A stretch of 64,000 nt of DNA from contig CM060732.1 of the NCBI GenBank assembly GCA_030704615.1, positions 65,949,053 through 66,013,052 of the forward strand. Direction: 5' to 3'. Source of the stretch: Takakia lepidozioides. Its lineage: Eukaryota > Streptophyta > Takakiopsida > Takakiales > Takakiaceae. This document shows positions 11,601-22,926 of this stretch, piece after piece (positions within the stretch are counted from its first letter, which is position 1; each line of letters begins with the position of its first letter). The notes under the pieces are model-generated. The model searched no databases. It had not been told where the DNA came from and saw nothing but the letters and a program-made list of their open reading frames with translations. Position numbers and translations under genes: made by a program.

Positions 11601-12840
11601 ATATCTCACTTCAAATGTAAGTGCACTTCAGGAATCCAGGGCTGAGTTGCAATCTCAATGCCAAAGAATGAATTCTGTAGACATCCTAGCCTTGCGGCGA
11701 TGAATTCTGCACCCAGTTTGGAGAGATCAGAAAAGACAGGGAAGAGAGGAGGTTGAGAGGCGGAGGATTGATGGGGGGTCATGCTCCAGGGTTGGAAGTT
11801 GGAACCTGCCTTTGTAGACCTATCTAGTTGTTATCTGCCAGATTGCAGCCAGAAAGCTCTTCACCATCAATCAAATGGAAGGATTCGCTTTTGACTTTCT
11901 GGGGGAGGAGGAAGCTATGAAGAGAAAGGTGAGTATTCAAAAGAGTATCCTTGGAGTTTGGCACTTGCAAACTCGGAGGATAGTCTTTTGAATGGAAACA
12001 ATAAGGCAGAATCTGACAACATTAATGGGTTGGATGTCTGTAACAGGTATAAGCAGGCTGCCTTCTGCTTTGAGGAGCTTGTATTGTCACAGCCTTCGAA
12101 TGCTCTCTTTCACTTGGGCTATGCTGAGGTAGGTACCAGCAGCATTCATTGCTAAAAAGTTGGCCAGTCATTTTCTCACAGAACTTGGAATTCCTGCAGA
12201 TTCACTGTCTATGATAACGTGAGGTAGTAGCTGTGTGTGGGTCTTTTCGGTTACAGGAGTGGATGTCAGATATGCCTTGCAAGTTGTCCTCCTTTCTGCT
12301 TGAATTCAGACACCTCATGCATTTGCAGCACATAGATGCTGACAGTTTTCCTCTATACGTTCACAGTTGCTGTACACATTGGGAGGTGTGGACAACTTGC
12401 GGGCTGCCCGGAAATATTTTTCGGCCGCAATTGAACTTAGTGGGGGCAAGAATATGCGCGCCCTATATGGAGTTTGCCTGGTAGGAAGTTTGGTGGCTTC
12501 ACCTTCTCACTATCTGCTTGTTAATTTCACCCACCACAGCACCAGTACCCCAGCCAGTTAGCTGTGGCAAGGCAAACGCTAGCTTTCTTTGGTTCAGTTT
12601 TGTCTGTCATCAGTTAAAAATTTGTCACTTTCATGCGTAACATTTGTCAATTTTGTGGTGTGCCAGTGTGGAGCTGCAATCAACCAGATGAAAGGGCGTG
12701 GCCGAGAAGAGAAAGAGAGCTTTGACCTTGTTTCTTTAGCTGCATCAGTCATTGTGAAGGAATACAAAGAGAAGTCTCCCCACAAGGTTGTGTTAGTCTC
12801 ATCCTTTGTAGACAAGCAGAGGATCATGGCAGCTGCTTAA
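8699..12840 (+). CDS. EMC2: EMC2, ER membrane protein complex subunit 2 (TPR protein), nine exons
   Basis: Nine exons give one frame of 302 residues: 8699-8885, 9752-9816, 9945-9990, 10315-10409, 10900-10985, 11557-11616, 12047-12128, 12367-12480 and 12667-12840. All junctions are GT-AG and phase-consistent. Diagnostic segments match the EMC2 family in order: V-W-T-V-Y-E-Q-V, R-R-L-E-G-M-x-L-E-A-K-G, H-K-R-R-V-A-M-A-K-A-Q-G, D-A-W-R-E-L-A-D-I-Y, Y-K-Q-A-A-F-C-F-E-E-L, L-Y-T-L-G-G-V-D-N-L and R-A-L-Y-G-V-C. These are helical TPR-type repeats. EMC2 is a cytosolic scaffold subunit of the ER membrane complex, which inserts tail-anchored and multipass membrane proteins. Exon 3 is the least certain because its donor (C|GTGGAT) is weak. 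The length is normal for the family. No operon-like context applies. Confidence 0.92.
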
Positions 12841-14024
12841 CCACATAGACTAAGACCATGTTGGGCGAACCATATGGCCAGAAACAGAGGGGCGGGGTCA
12901 AGCTGGAGGCTGGTTCTTAGGCGATTAGAACCCCATTCTACAACAGAGGGGTGGTGGATATTCTTTAGTGTTATTTGTGTGAGCAGTAGGAGAGCTCTAT
13001 AACAACGTTATTTCTTCAGCAATTCAAAGGTCACCCATACTCTCACCAGTTTGGAGCAATGAAGGAAGGGCCTGGGCTGTCGTAGACTTACATTCAGTTA
13101 GCAGTCATGTAACAAAATTGTGGAAGAAGTACATGGCCTTCCCGTGCTTCTTGCCCTGTGGATCCCTACAGTATATTGAGACCAATAGCAATTCTTCAAT
13201 GTTGTCGCAAGTGTGGTCAATAGAATTTGTTTTTGGGCTGTGTCCGTGATTGAGTTGGTGTTGATAATCCACTATGAGATGGCATTGCAACCACACAACC
13301 TTTCCATCTACTTGCCACAGTTGCTTATCAAATGCAGTTAAACAGCTGAAGAAGGTTTGTTTTTCTATGTCGGCATGGCATACTCATATGTCTCAACTGC
13401 ACTCTTTGTGGCATGTCATCATTATCCAATGTTGTTGCCGGAACCGGGCTTACAAGGGACAGCAGCTCACCCTTCCTGCTGATATCAACCCCGTCCCGGA
13501 GCAACCCCGTCCCAGACCCACCGGCACCCAGACCTGTTCGCAACCTCCTTGCCACTCTCCCGGGAGGCTAACAAACAAGCTACTGCATCAATTAGCCACA
13601 CTAAGGTCCGTGCCTAAGTGAGGACGCATTCAACGTCGGGCATCTTCTCTTCTTTCTCTAAGTATGTTGGTGGCGTTTCCCAACGGATTGAATGAAAGGG
13701 GGTTAATTTTCCCCCTCCTTGGTTCTTTAATTTTCCAAGGAAAAACAAAACAAAACAAAACAAAACAAGCCTCAAATGGCCATTGGCTCTCTTGCTTGGC
13801 GATAAGAGGAAGGTAAGACAAGGGGGCATGAGTCAGCACAATTGGACCAATCGGAGCCTTGACACGCTGTAAGGTCCTTTGACCACATGTTCTCCGTTGA
13901 CTTGCATGTCTCCACAAAGTCTCTCTTTGTTATATCTACATACATATATGAAAAGAATCGTCCCCCCGCTGGGCGAAGACTGAGAGAGAGAGAGAGAGAG
14001 AAGAAGGGGGCCAAGGACGAAGAG
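12841..14024. other. intergenic region, EMC2 3' side to SMU2 5' side
   Basis: This stretch carries the EMC2 3' UTR and the SMU2 promoter and leader. It contains an AAAAC pentamer microsatellite (about 13741-13768) preceded by a segment (13665-13740) resembling the 3' part of the SINE family seen at 49.8 and 55.3 kb. A (GA)n run lies at about 13981-14000, immediately before the SMU2 start. No gene is seen. Confidence 0.5.
13665..13768 (+). repeat. possible diverged SINE 3' tail with (AAAAC)n microsatellite
   Basis: The order of short blocks (G-rich run, TTAATTTTCCCCCT, TTTCC.AGGAAA, A-rich tail) parallels the 3' half of the SINE copies at 49.8-50.0 and 55.3-55.5 kb. A tRNA-like head is not visible, so it would be a truncated or strongly diverged copy. 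The tail is five or so copies of AAAAC. Confidence 0.35.
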
Positions 14025-17000
14025 ATGGGGGCGGAGATGGAGCCCGACGAGTTTGACGATATGCCCATTTCCAATCCCTTGCCCCCCCCCCCTCGCCCTC
14101 ACACAGACAAGGAGAGACGGGACAAGGAGCGGCGTGATATCAAGGAGAATGGAGATGAAGCAGAACGCCTTGGGAATCTGTCCAATGCAGATTTCAGGAA
14201 AATGGTCATGGATACGCCGCGCAGAGGGGATGATAAGAACAAGGAGCGACCCAGAAGGTTTGACCCGTACATAATCCTTAACCCACCCCCTTCCCCCCCC
14301 CAACTTTGTCGAGCAACTGTACTGTGAGATTTGTATCAGAACTTGTGATGGCAGTCGAATGAGTTGATTTGGAATTCTAGTATTACTTTGGTGTTTCGCC
14401 TTGGGGCTGAAGATACACGGATGGACTAACGAGGCCAGTCATTGTCATTTAGAAGGTTTTTTTGGATATTGAAGTTCACGTCAATCTGTGGATCACATGG
14501 GGCATGCCGCTGAGGGCTAGTGGATTTTGGAGAGTTGTGAATGTATTTTCAATTTTCCTGTATTCACTCTCGCTAGTCCCTGTTTTAAAACCCTCCAAGT
14601 CAAGTAAAACCCTTCAAGGGAGAGGCCCAAGTCTCGCTGACGTTTTTTAAGGTTGCTTGTTTTCTGCCAATTGGCAAATGTTTGGCGAATATTCTGCTGA
14701 TTCCTACTCCAGGTTTTCACTGAGAGACCTTTCCAACGGACGGCCTTTGCATCACCAGTATACTTTGTCTTACTTTAAAGTGACCGTTTCTTTAGGTCAT
14801 CTTGTATTGATCTGGCAAAGAGAGAGGGAGACTGCATTTTAGGTTCTAATTGTAGGTCGAAGGTTTAGTCATGGTCAGTCGTATCGATGATGATCAGCTG
14901 TGGCTCTGGAAATTGTACATGAAGCATCCTTCTGTCCACTCTCTTACCTCCAGACTGTACCTTTTTTTCCCCATCCACCCAACTTGGTAAGTGTGGGATC
15001 GAGAAAGCTACTTTTGTTTTCTGTTGTCCACCAATATTCAAATAGGTATTAATCCTGAGGTTCGAAAATCCTCCCATGTCTGTTACATTCACTGACCCTC
15101 AGGAGAAGTACAATTGTGATGTCAGAAACCATTTTCTCAAAATGGAACAATACGAATCAGCCCTGAGTTGTTTCTCTCCCTCAAGACGAAGGACACTGTA
15201 ACTTCTGTCTCAAGACGGGCTTAGGCACTTTGGTGCACACTAACGACTTGTTTTAGTTTCTTAAGACACACACACACTCTCTCTGAAGATGTCCTCAGCA
15301 AGAGTTTTGGGGCTGGCAATTGCAGCCGTAGCAGGCGAGCAGATGAGGAAGAAGCCGAGGGTGAGAAGCGCAACCAGCGGAAGTTTCGTCCTAAGCCTAA
15401 AGAGTGAGCTTCTTTCTCTTGTGATGGAATTTTCCATCTAGTCTGTTTGTTCATGGGTTTTTCACAACTGGAACACTTCCATAGTTCATTCTAGCTTTCC
15501 AGCAGTCTTTGCTCAGGTTCTTTTCAGGATAGCAACCATCAGTCGGTCTTGTCAAGTGTTGTGCTGATGAATGAATAAGAAGCTTAGGAGCTCACAAAGC
15601 AGAGTAGAGAGTGTCAAGCAGAAGAAAACAGTATTGGTTTAATTGATTGTTGTCTAATGCTAGTGTGCAATTTTGAAATTTTTTAGTCCTACAAGTTATT
15701 TGGTATGTGAAGAGATGGTGGATATGATGGGTTTAGGGAGGAGAAGGCAGGGGACGATGGAGAGTTGCCACGATACCGCGACCGTGCCAAGGAGCGCAGA
15801 GAGGATGTCAATCCTGATTATGAAGCAACGGCTGCTGAGCTTGGCTCACTGCACGCCGTCGCACCACCTGGCACAGTTGACTTGCGGTACAATTTTGTCT
15901 TGCCAGGGATGGAAGTTTAAGGTGGTTTGTGCATGGTAGAGCTTGCTTCCATGCAGTTATTGATGGCCAAGCATTGCTAGCCGGGTCCCTACACTGTCAC
16001 AGCTGTGGTCTCTTGTGATTCAGGAATGAAACTGGCTTGGAGATATCTTTGATTTGATGAAATACTAGCTTGCTTAAGAAGCAAGTTAGTCTCAACCAAG
16101 TGGCATATGGGATGGTTTGCAGGATAGCGGATGCACATCGGATATCAATTGAGAACAGCAAGTTTCTTGGAGGTATATTGATCTGTTTTCAAAGACATGC
16201 ACCCTATACTGCCTTGGGGCCTACATCTTGGTCCTGACAAAGAGGGAATATAATGTCGCAGGTTGTGTCTAATTCAACATTGCTGACTCCAAGACTGTTA
16301 TGTTCAACATCAGTGTCAAAAGATTTTCTCTGATGGAAAGATGTCTGTTCATGTATGATCATTATACAGGGGATGTGGAGCATACTCATTTGGTGAAGGG
16401 ACTTGACTATGCACTGCTGCACAAAGTTCGGAGTGAAATTGACAAGCGCCCCGAGGATGAGGAAGTCCCAGAGAATGCAAAGCAGAGGTATTGTTGGGAT
16501 CTATTGTCGCAATGATGATTATGGGGTCTAACACTTATATGGGGCATGTAAGGTGTAGTAGGGACCCCAACAGATGTGAACCAAGGTTGCTGAAAATGTT
16601 TTTGTGGAGTAACCAGGCAGCGCCAAGAGGACCAGGCAATGGCATTCCGCACTTCTGCAGCCCAGGTAAGATTTTCTATCATTCAATTTTGCAATTGTCC
16701 TGAGTTGTTGTCTAACCTAGTGTGGACCTTTGAGAAGCCACGTTCAGCGCATTTGGTGTTTCTTGGTTCAGGGAAGACATGAGAGTGCACTTGACCGAAA
16801 GGTTCTCATATAAAAAGTACAACATACTAATGGTGAGTGGTGTTTATTAATCCATGTATCTGCAATTTGCTGGGTTTCAGTTGGTGTATCAATGGATTGT
16901 GAAGCCACAGACAATCAACAAGGTGAATGAGATGTTTCTTCCAGGCCGCACTGCCTATGTTTTTGACATGGTGAGCCCCTTTCACCTTCTCTCATGGTAG

Positions 17001-19402
17001 CACTGTGCCTAGGAAATTCCTTCTGGCATTGTAGACAGTTTTTCTCCGGTTGAGAAGGGAGTAAGGCCTAGACGTATTTGAGCATGATACATTTAAAATT
17101 GTATGTCAGTGGTGGGCTCCCTAAGTGGAGTCTTCAGGGATTGTGACAAATTGTTCATGTGGCTCTTGACATTTGCTGAACTTCGAATTGTGCCCAGGAT
17201 GAGGAGTTTGCGCATGACATACCCACCACCGTACATCGGAGCAAGGCAGACTGTCCACCCCCACAAGTCAGAAGCTCTTTCCTGACACCATTCCCGTTTC
17301 TGAGTCTTCAAAACTTTGCAATACAAACTGTTTTGGAAATGTTAATGGTTTGCTTACGTGGGAAACTGATTCTGAAGGGGTACTGATGCCATGCAAACAT
17401 CAACCATAGCTGGTGGTAAATCCATACAAGTTTACCGGCCGTGTAGGATATACTTAGCAAGGAATTGTAGCCATTTCTCGTTTATGTTTGCACTCCTGTT
17501 CTTGCTGTATGATGTCCATATATATATATTCATTTATCAGCAAGATTTGCAAGGTGTATTGCTTAAGTCCCCGTTTCTGTCCATTGGCTTTTACCTGATT
17601 TAGTCAAGTGGATGTGGATGATTGAAAGTAAGTTGGGCTGCAGGAAACTGTCACAGTGGGGGTGGATGGGACGGTATTAGAGCGGATTGCCAAAATTATG
17701 GCTTACCTCCGGTTGGGCTCCTCGGGAAAGGTGCCTTACCCTTGTCTTCTCTTCTCTGGTGTTTTCAGTTCAGTAACTCTAGTAGCTTTCAAGATCTTTG
17801 CTTTCCTTTGCAGGAAGAAGTGAAGAAGGGCTTGGGTGATTGGCCGACATATCCAAGTCAGGACAAGTTGGTCACAAGAAGGGCTTGTGATTGTTCAACA
17901 TGTCCTACTGATGTTCTGCTTTGGACTGAACTCATTTTACTACTTGTGGGTTTTGGCAATAGCTTATGACTCTTTTGTTTGAATTTTGTTGTTCAGTTAC
18001 TGAAGAAGAAGAAGAAAGACAAGGGTGATGTCAGAGGTAAGACGTTTACTCAATCTAGTTGGATACGTGAGCAATTCGGTTTGACACTAGATGGTAAGTG
18101 ATTTTGCGGGCCCATTCTATGATGCGTGTGCCTTTGACTTGGACTCCTGTTAACCTAACATAGCTGTATTTCTATGTATTCTCATTGTTATTGAGCAGGA
18201 AAGAGTTTTCCCACTTTAGCAAATGACAATGGAGTTTCCGATGGCGGCGAAAAGGGAGTGACCAACGGCACCACAGGACGTCCACATGAGCATGATATGC
18301 TCCCCCCTCCCCCACCTCGCAAATCCTTTGCTGATCTGAGAGAACCAATGATGAACCCAGCAGCACCAATTGTTGGTCCTCCGAGTGAGGCTAATGATAT
18401 ATTTGAGGGGGTGGGTTCTGATTATGTGCCAACTGTGCGTGCGGACGCTCAAAGCCCTGTGTCTGAGGATATGGAAGAATCCCCACGGGAGAATGAACGA
18501 CATTCTTACTTCAGCGAACCTTTTGGGCCTGCTCCCCCTCCTCAAGACCATAACCAGGGCTGGGAGCATCAAGTATGTATCTCTAACTCTGTACCCTCTT
18601 GCAGAGCACTCCCTTAATCATGTGTACATCATAAACTTCCAAAATTGCATGCATGTAGCTAATTCTAGTAGCCTTTCAAGAATTATAATGATCCTGTGGC
18701 ATTCTCTTTTTTTTATGGATTGGATGCAGGCGGGATATGATAATGTCATGCAAGGGCCAGCACTACCACCTGTCTACCCAACGGGTGAATGGAACGAGTA
18801 CCCAGCACCTCCTCCTGAAACATATGCAGGACCTTGGCCACCTGAGCAATATGCTGCTTATGCTGAGCAATATGGGAACCCTCTTGTAAGTGTGCAGTGT
18901 CTTGAATTTCTGTGCCTTGTTCAGAAATTCTCTTCTTGACTCGTCTGTTCAAGACTTGAAGTGGATTAGTAATAAGAAAGCCCCTAGTTTGGAGTGTATT
19001 ACTGTTTAGATGTTCATGATGCTTATGCTCAGCGCCTACATACTCTTCTTTTGATGTCTAGTTCACTACTACGAGATTTTTATGGCCAATTCTCCACAAC
19101 AAATACTGCAGGTGGCAGATGATTTTGCTACGGCTGGCCCCCCTATGCCAGCACGAGACCCACGCCTAATGACCCAGGAAGAGAAAGACAGGGGTTTGGG
19201 TTCAGTTTTTAAGCGTGATGACCAGCAGCTGCAACAGCGGCGTGAACGCGATTCTCGTGAAAAGGACCCCAACTTCATATCCGAGAGCTACTCGGAGTGC
19301 TATCCGGGCTACCAAGAATATAATCGTGAAATTGTGGACAGCGATGAGGATGAGGATTTGACCAAAATGGATATGGGTGGCCGAGTAAGGATTTCTTTTC
19401 CC

Positions 19403-19445
<43 letters not shown>

Positions 19446-20309
19446 AAACTCAGGGGTGAGTTTGGCATCCCGTCCTTAAGCTCCCAACAAGATGAATTCA
19501 AGGTCAGATGGTGGGGTCAGCTGCAACATATGTCCAACACCAGATATCCTAAGTTAATCGACTCTATATCTTGGAAACAGGACCGCCCTGTCAAACAGGC
19601 TAAGTCCTGGCAGAAGAGAGTAGAAGAGATCTAGAGGGTATCTAGAAAACTTGGATTAATTGTCTGTTTCAAGGTAAGTCATACTACCGGCGTCAGCCAC
19701 TGACAAAGGTAGTTTCTGTCCCTTGGTGTTCCGCTCATACTTTTGAGTATGATGCACAGCCCTGAAATTAACTACCCACTCCGCAGGGCGCTGGGTTAGC
19801 ATTTTCACTGTTTGCTGAATGTTGCTTTCTGTCTGTCTTTCTCTTATTTTCTCTCGTGCTAAGTTGCTTGAGACAGTCTAGACCATACTTATCGCATGTG
19901 ACCTCCATACTCGGGCTATACTTGGGCAACTGTTTGGTATCTGGAGGATGAAGACCCTTTTCCACCCTGTAGGACCCTACCCTGGAGTGTTAGACATATA
20001 TGAACATCAATCTATTTCATGCAGGCAAAAGGGCGGCTCCATCGGTGGGATTTTGAGACAGAGGATGAGTGGGCCAAGTACAACGAGCAAAAGGAAGCCA
20101 TGCCCAAGGCAGCATTTCAATTTGGAGTCAAAATGCAAGATGGTCGCAAAACAAGGAAGCAAAACAAAGACCAAAAGCTCAATAATGAGCTTCATAAGAT
20201 AAACAAGATATTGGACCGCAAGAAGAAGGACAAGGCAGGTGGTGGGTACGGTGAAGATGGTGGCGGCCATGATGATGATGTGCATCCTGGCAAGCGTGCG
20301 CGTACGTAA
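14025..20309 (+). CDS. SMU2: SMU2 / RED (IK) spliceosome-associated protein, fourteen exons
   Basis: Fourteen exons give an uninterrupted 683-residue frame: 14025-14257, 15326-15403, 15737-15886, 16123-16172, 16370-16487, 16617-16665, 16881-16970, 17198-17266, 17644-17730, 17997-18036, 18199-18572, 18730-18885, 19112-19384 and 20025-20309. The hallmarks of RED/SMU2 appear in order: N-A-D-F-R-K near the N terminus; Y-R-D-R-A-K-E-R-R; G-G-D-V-E-H-T-H-L-V-K-G-L-D; F-L-P-G-R; D-I-P-T-T-V-H-R-S-K-A-D; S-Y-S-E-C-Y-P-G; R-W-D-F-E-T; and P-K-A-A-F-Q-F-G-V-K-M. The family works with SMU1 in the nucleus, joining the spliceosomal B complex and affecting splice-site choice. The middle is Pro/Gly-rich (exons 11 and 12), longer than in animals. 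The ATG follows a (GA)n leader. Exon 2 could instead begin at 15332. A frame-preserving cassette exon may exist at 17814-17870. Confidence 0.92.
19405..19443 (+). repeat. (CT)n microsatellite in an SMU2 intron
   Basis: About nineteen CT dinucleotides follow the donor site of exon 13 by 20 bp. It is a plain dinucleotide repeat within the last intron. Confidence 0.95.
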
Positions 20310-22926
20310 TTCCAGTCACTAGAGAAATTATTTTCCTACAGAAGTTTTTTCTTCCTCCTATTTTCTGGGAACAGTCAGGCATCTTGCATTGCTTTGACAC
20401 TTTGCACACGCACAGGAGTGGATCATGTACATTACCATATCTTGCTCAGAACATCTCCCACCTTGGACTCTGGTATGATTTAAGAAGAGGAACTCGAGAG
20501 TATCAATGCGAGACCCCTGTTTTGGTTCATAGTTCGCTATTACAGCCTGGCCAATTGATAAATAGTAGTTTGCGATAATGGGGATGGCACAATTAAAGAT
20601 GCTGAGTGGTAACAGTCTAGTGCCTTGCAATTGTCCAGGACCAATTTGCCTGTCTTTCTCAGGACAGATGTTTTGGGATCTTTGGCCCACAAGCCACCTA
20701 ATACCTTCTTTCCATGCAGTGTCAAGGAACACTGGATTCAAGTTAAAGCTAGGTACAAGTAAAGTTATATAAACATTAATTTACTTGAATGATCTTAATT
20801 GGCAGAGCACATTAATAAGGTCTCGAGGGTTAACCAACACCACCTCTTGTAACATGACTGCTAGCTAAGCAGTTGGCCAAAATGTGTATGGCCCTTGTTG
20901 TCTGTCACGTCTGTTGTGTTGTGAGCTGATTTGGGGAGAGGGAGACCATGGACTTCTGTACACATCCAACTTCGGAAAGGAGAAGATTGAGAAAGAAGGA
21001 GAGTGTGATGACAATGTGGGTTTCCAAGAAGTGGTGGACGAGTGTGATGACCCTATACAAATGTGTAAGAGCATCTCCAGCGTTGTGCGGTGAAGTGGCC
21101 GCCGAGGGGTATGGGGGTATGAGGAGACAAACAAATTTGTCATCCCCATTGGTGGGCCGGCACAGTATTTTTTTGCAGGCCCCAGCAGAAACAGCAAGCA
21201 ACCGATTAATTAAATTATTTATACCTGGGTCGGTAATAGATATTACAATTGGAATACAACTGTTTTTTTTTTCTTAAAACAACAACAACTGGTTGATAAC
21301 TGTCGGCAAGTTGAAAATCCTGCATCTATGGAGAACCGACGGATATTAAAATTTTGTGAGTATTTGAATACTATAACCGGCTCGAATTGAAAAGTAAAAA
21401 TATTTCAAACCAGGACCCGGCTGGTATTAAAAAAATAATACCCGTCCAACACTAGTGGACACCTTTATGACAACCAACATGTAGTGTTAACCCACAACCA
21501 CTACTGCTACTGGGCTAAGTCATTTATTTATTTATTTTTCATAAAAGGGAAACACCTGGGAGCGACAGTTCACAAATCAAGCCCCTTAAGTACATAGTGA
21601 GAGGAGAAAATAACCTCTTTCACAGTAACCTCGAGTCGAATGTGTGTGGCAATTCTGCAACAAACTAAGATTAGTGACTAGGGTTTTAGTAGGGTTCTAA
21701 GAAGACTACTTGTATTAACAGTAATTTACAAAATTATTGGTAAGACATCCATGTATGTGGTGTTCTTGGTGGTCTTGTTCACAATCTACAAACCTAGCTC
21801 TCAAGCACGACAAGTCCCTCATTAGATCAAAAAACAGAGCCTACATTGTGTCTAATCACCATCCCCTAGTACAAGTATCAAGTATCGTCTGTGGTGGCCC
21901 AAGGGACATCTGTAAGCTTTCTAAAAATCCTGTCGACACACCCAACAACGCAAGTATATTTCTAGAAACAAAATATGTTTTTTTGCACAAACAAATTACT
22001 ACAATTTAGGGAACTTTATTGTATCTAAGTACTGTAAATCCTATTAGTAATGTACTGTAATTTTTTACATTTCTTTCTCCCTTCCATGAACTAGGTAGTT
22101 AGTACCATAAACCCTACGGCATAATTATACCATCCTAAATCTTTTTGTTTATGACATAATTTCTTTCAGCCAACTTTGAGTTATATATAACAACTGAACT
22201 TAGTTCCTCTGAACCTCTTAGAACCTTTGTTCCCCTTTTGGTTATTATTATTATTATTATTATTTTAAAACTTGGTACTCATGTTGATGGATCAATGGTA
22301 TCTTTATATATTGAAACTTTATATATTACTAAAGCGAAACAGAATAACATCAGTCCATCCGAGTCTCTCTAAATAGCACCCTACCGCATGAAGTCAACCA
22401 TGTACGAGCTCTCCTCGAAGTAAAAGCCACCTGTATGATCTCAATGTCGTCTATAGGAGAAAGATGCACCACAGGTGCTTGTCATCCGACCCTAGGGATA
22501 ACAGCTGGGCCAGGGATGCAAACAGGGCCGATGACTATGTCATAGTCATGACAATCATGATTTGACACCGGATAGAGATTGTTCTGACAAAATTCCCTCT
22601 ACTCCGAGCCAGCGTCCTTAAACCAATGAACAAAAAATGGATCCTCCTGGCCTAGTGGAGGTATGTCACCATGAATGATATCTACAAGTACTTGGAAAAC
22701 AAGTACAATATATTGTGTCACCAGTGCACTCACGAGGATGGTTATGCAGCGGATGCTCAAAACCATGTCGCAATGAGCTTCTCAGGTAGAACGCTGGCTG
22801 AAGAGCAAACTCACTCCTTGTACGAGAGGGATAAACCCCCGCAATACAAAAACTCTCCCAAGACACACTCCGAAAGCCATGATAAAGGGTAACAAATGAA
22901 GACACAGATGAGAAAGGATCATACGC
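20310..22926. other. gene-poor AT-rich intergenic region
   Basis: After the SMU2 stop there is 2.6 kb without a supportable gene. Short frames on both strands (for example 20865-21277) overlap antisense and have no family signature. A TTA/ATT triplet microsatellite lies at about 22242-22264. The part near 22400-22926 may be the 3' UTR of the minus-strand gene that follows. Confidence 0.5.
22242..22264 (+). repeat. (TTA)n microsatellite
   Basis: About seven TTA triplets occur in AT-rich intergenic DNA. Confidence 0.9.

Noticed and set aside
13887-14024. Upstream in-frame extension of SMU2 exon 1 from 13887
   Set aside because: The extension is largely a (GA)n Arg/Glu run and leader-like sequence; the ATG at 14025 opens the conserved acidic N terminus.
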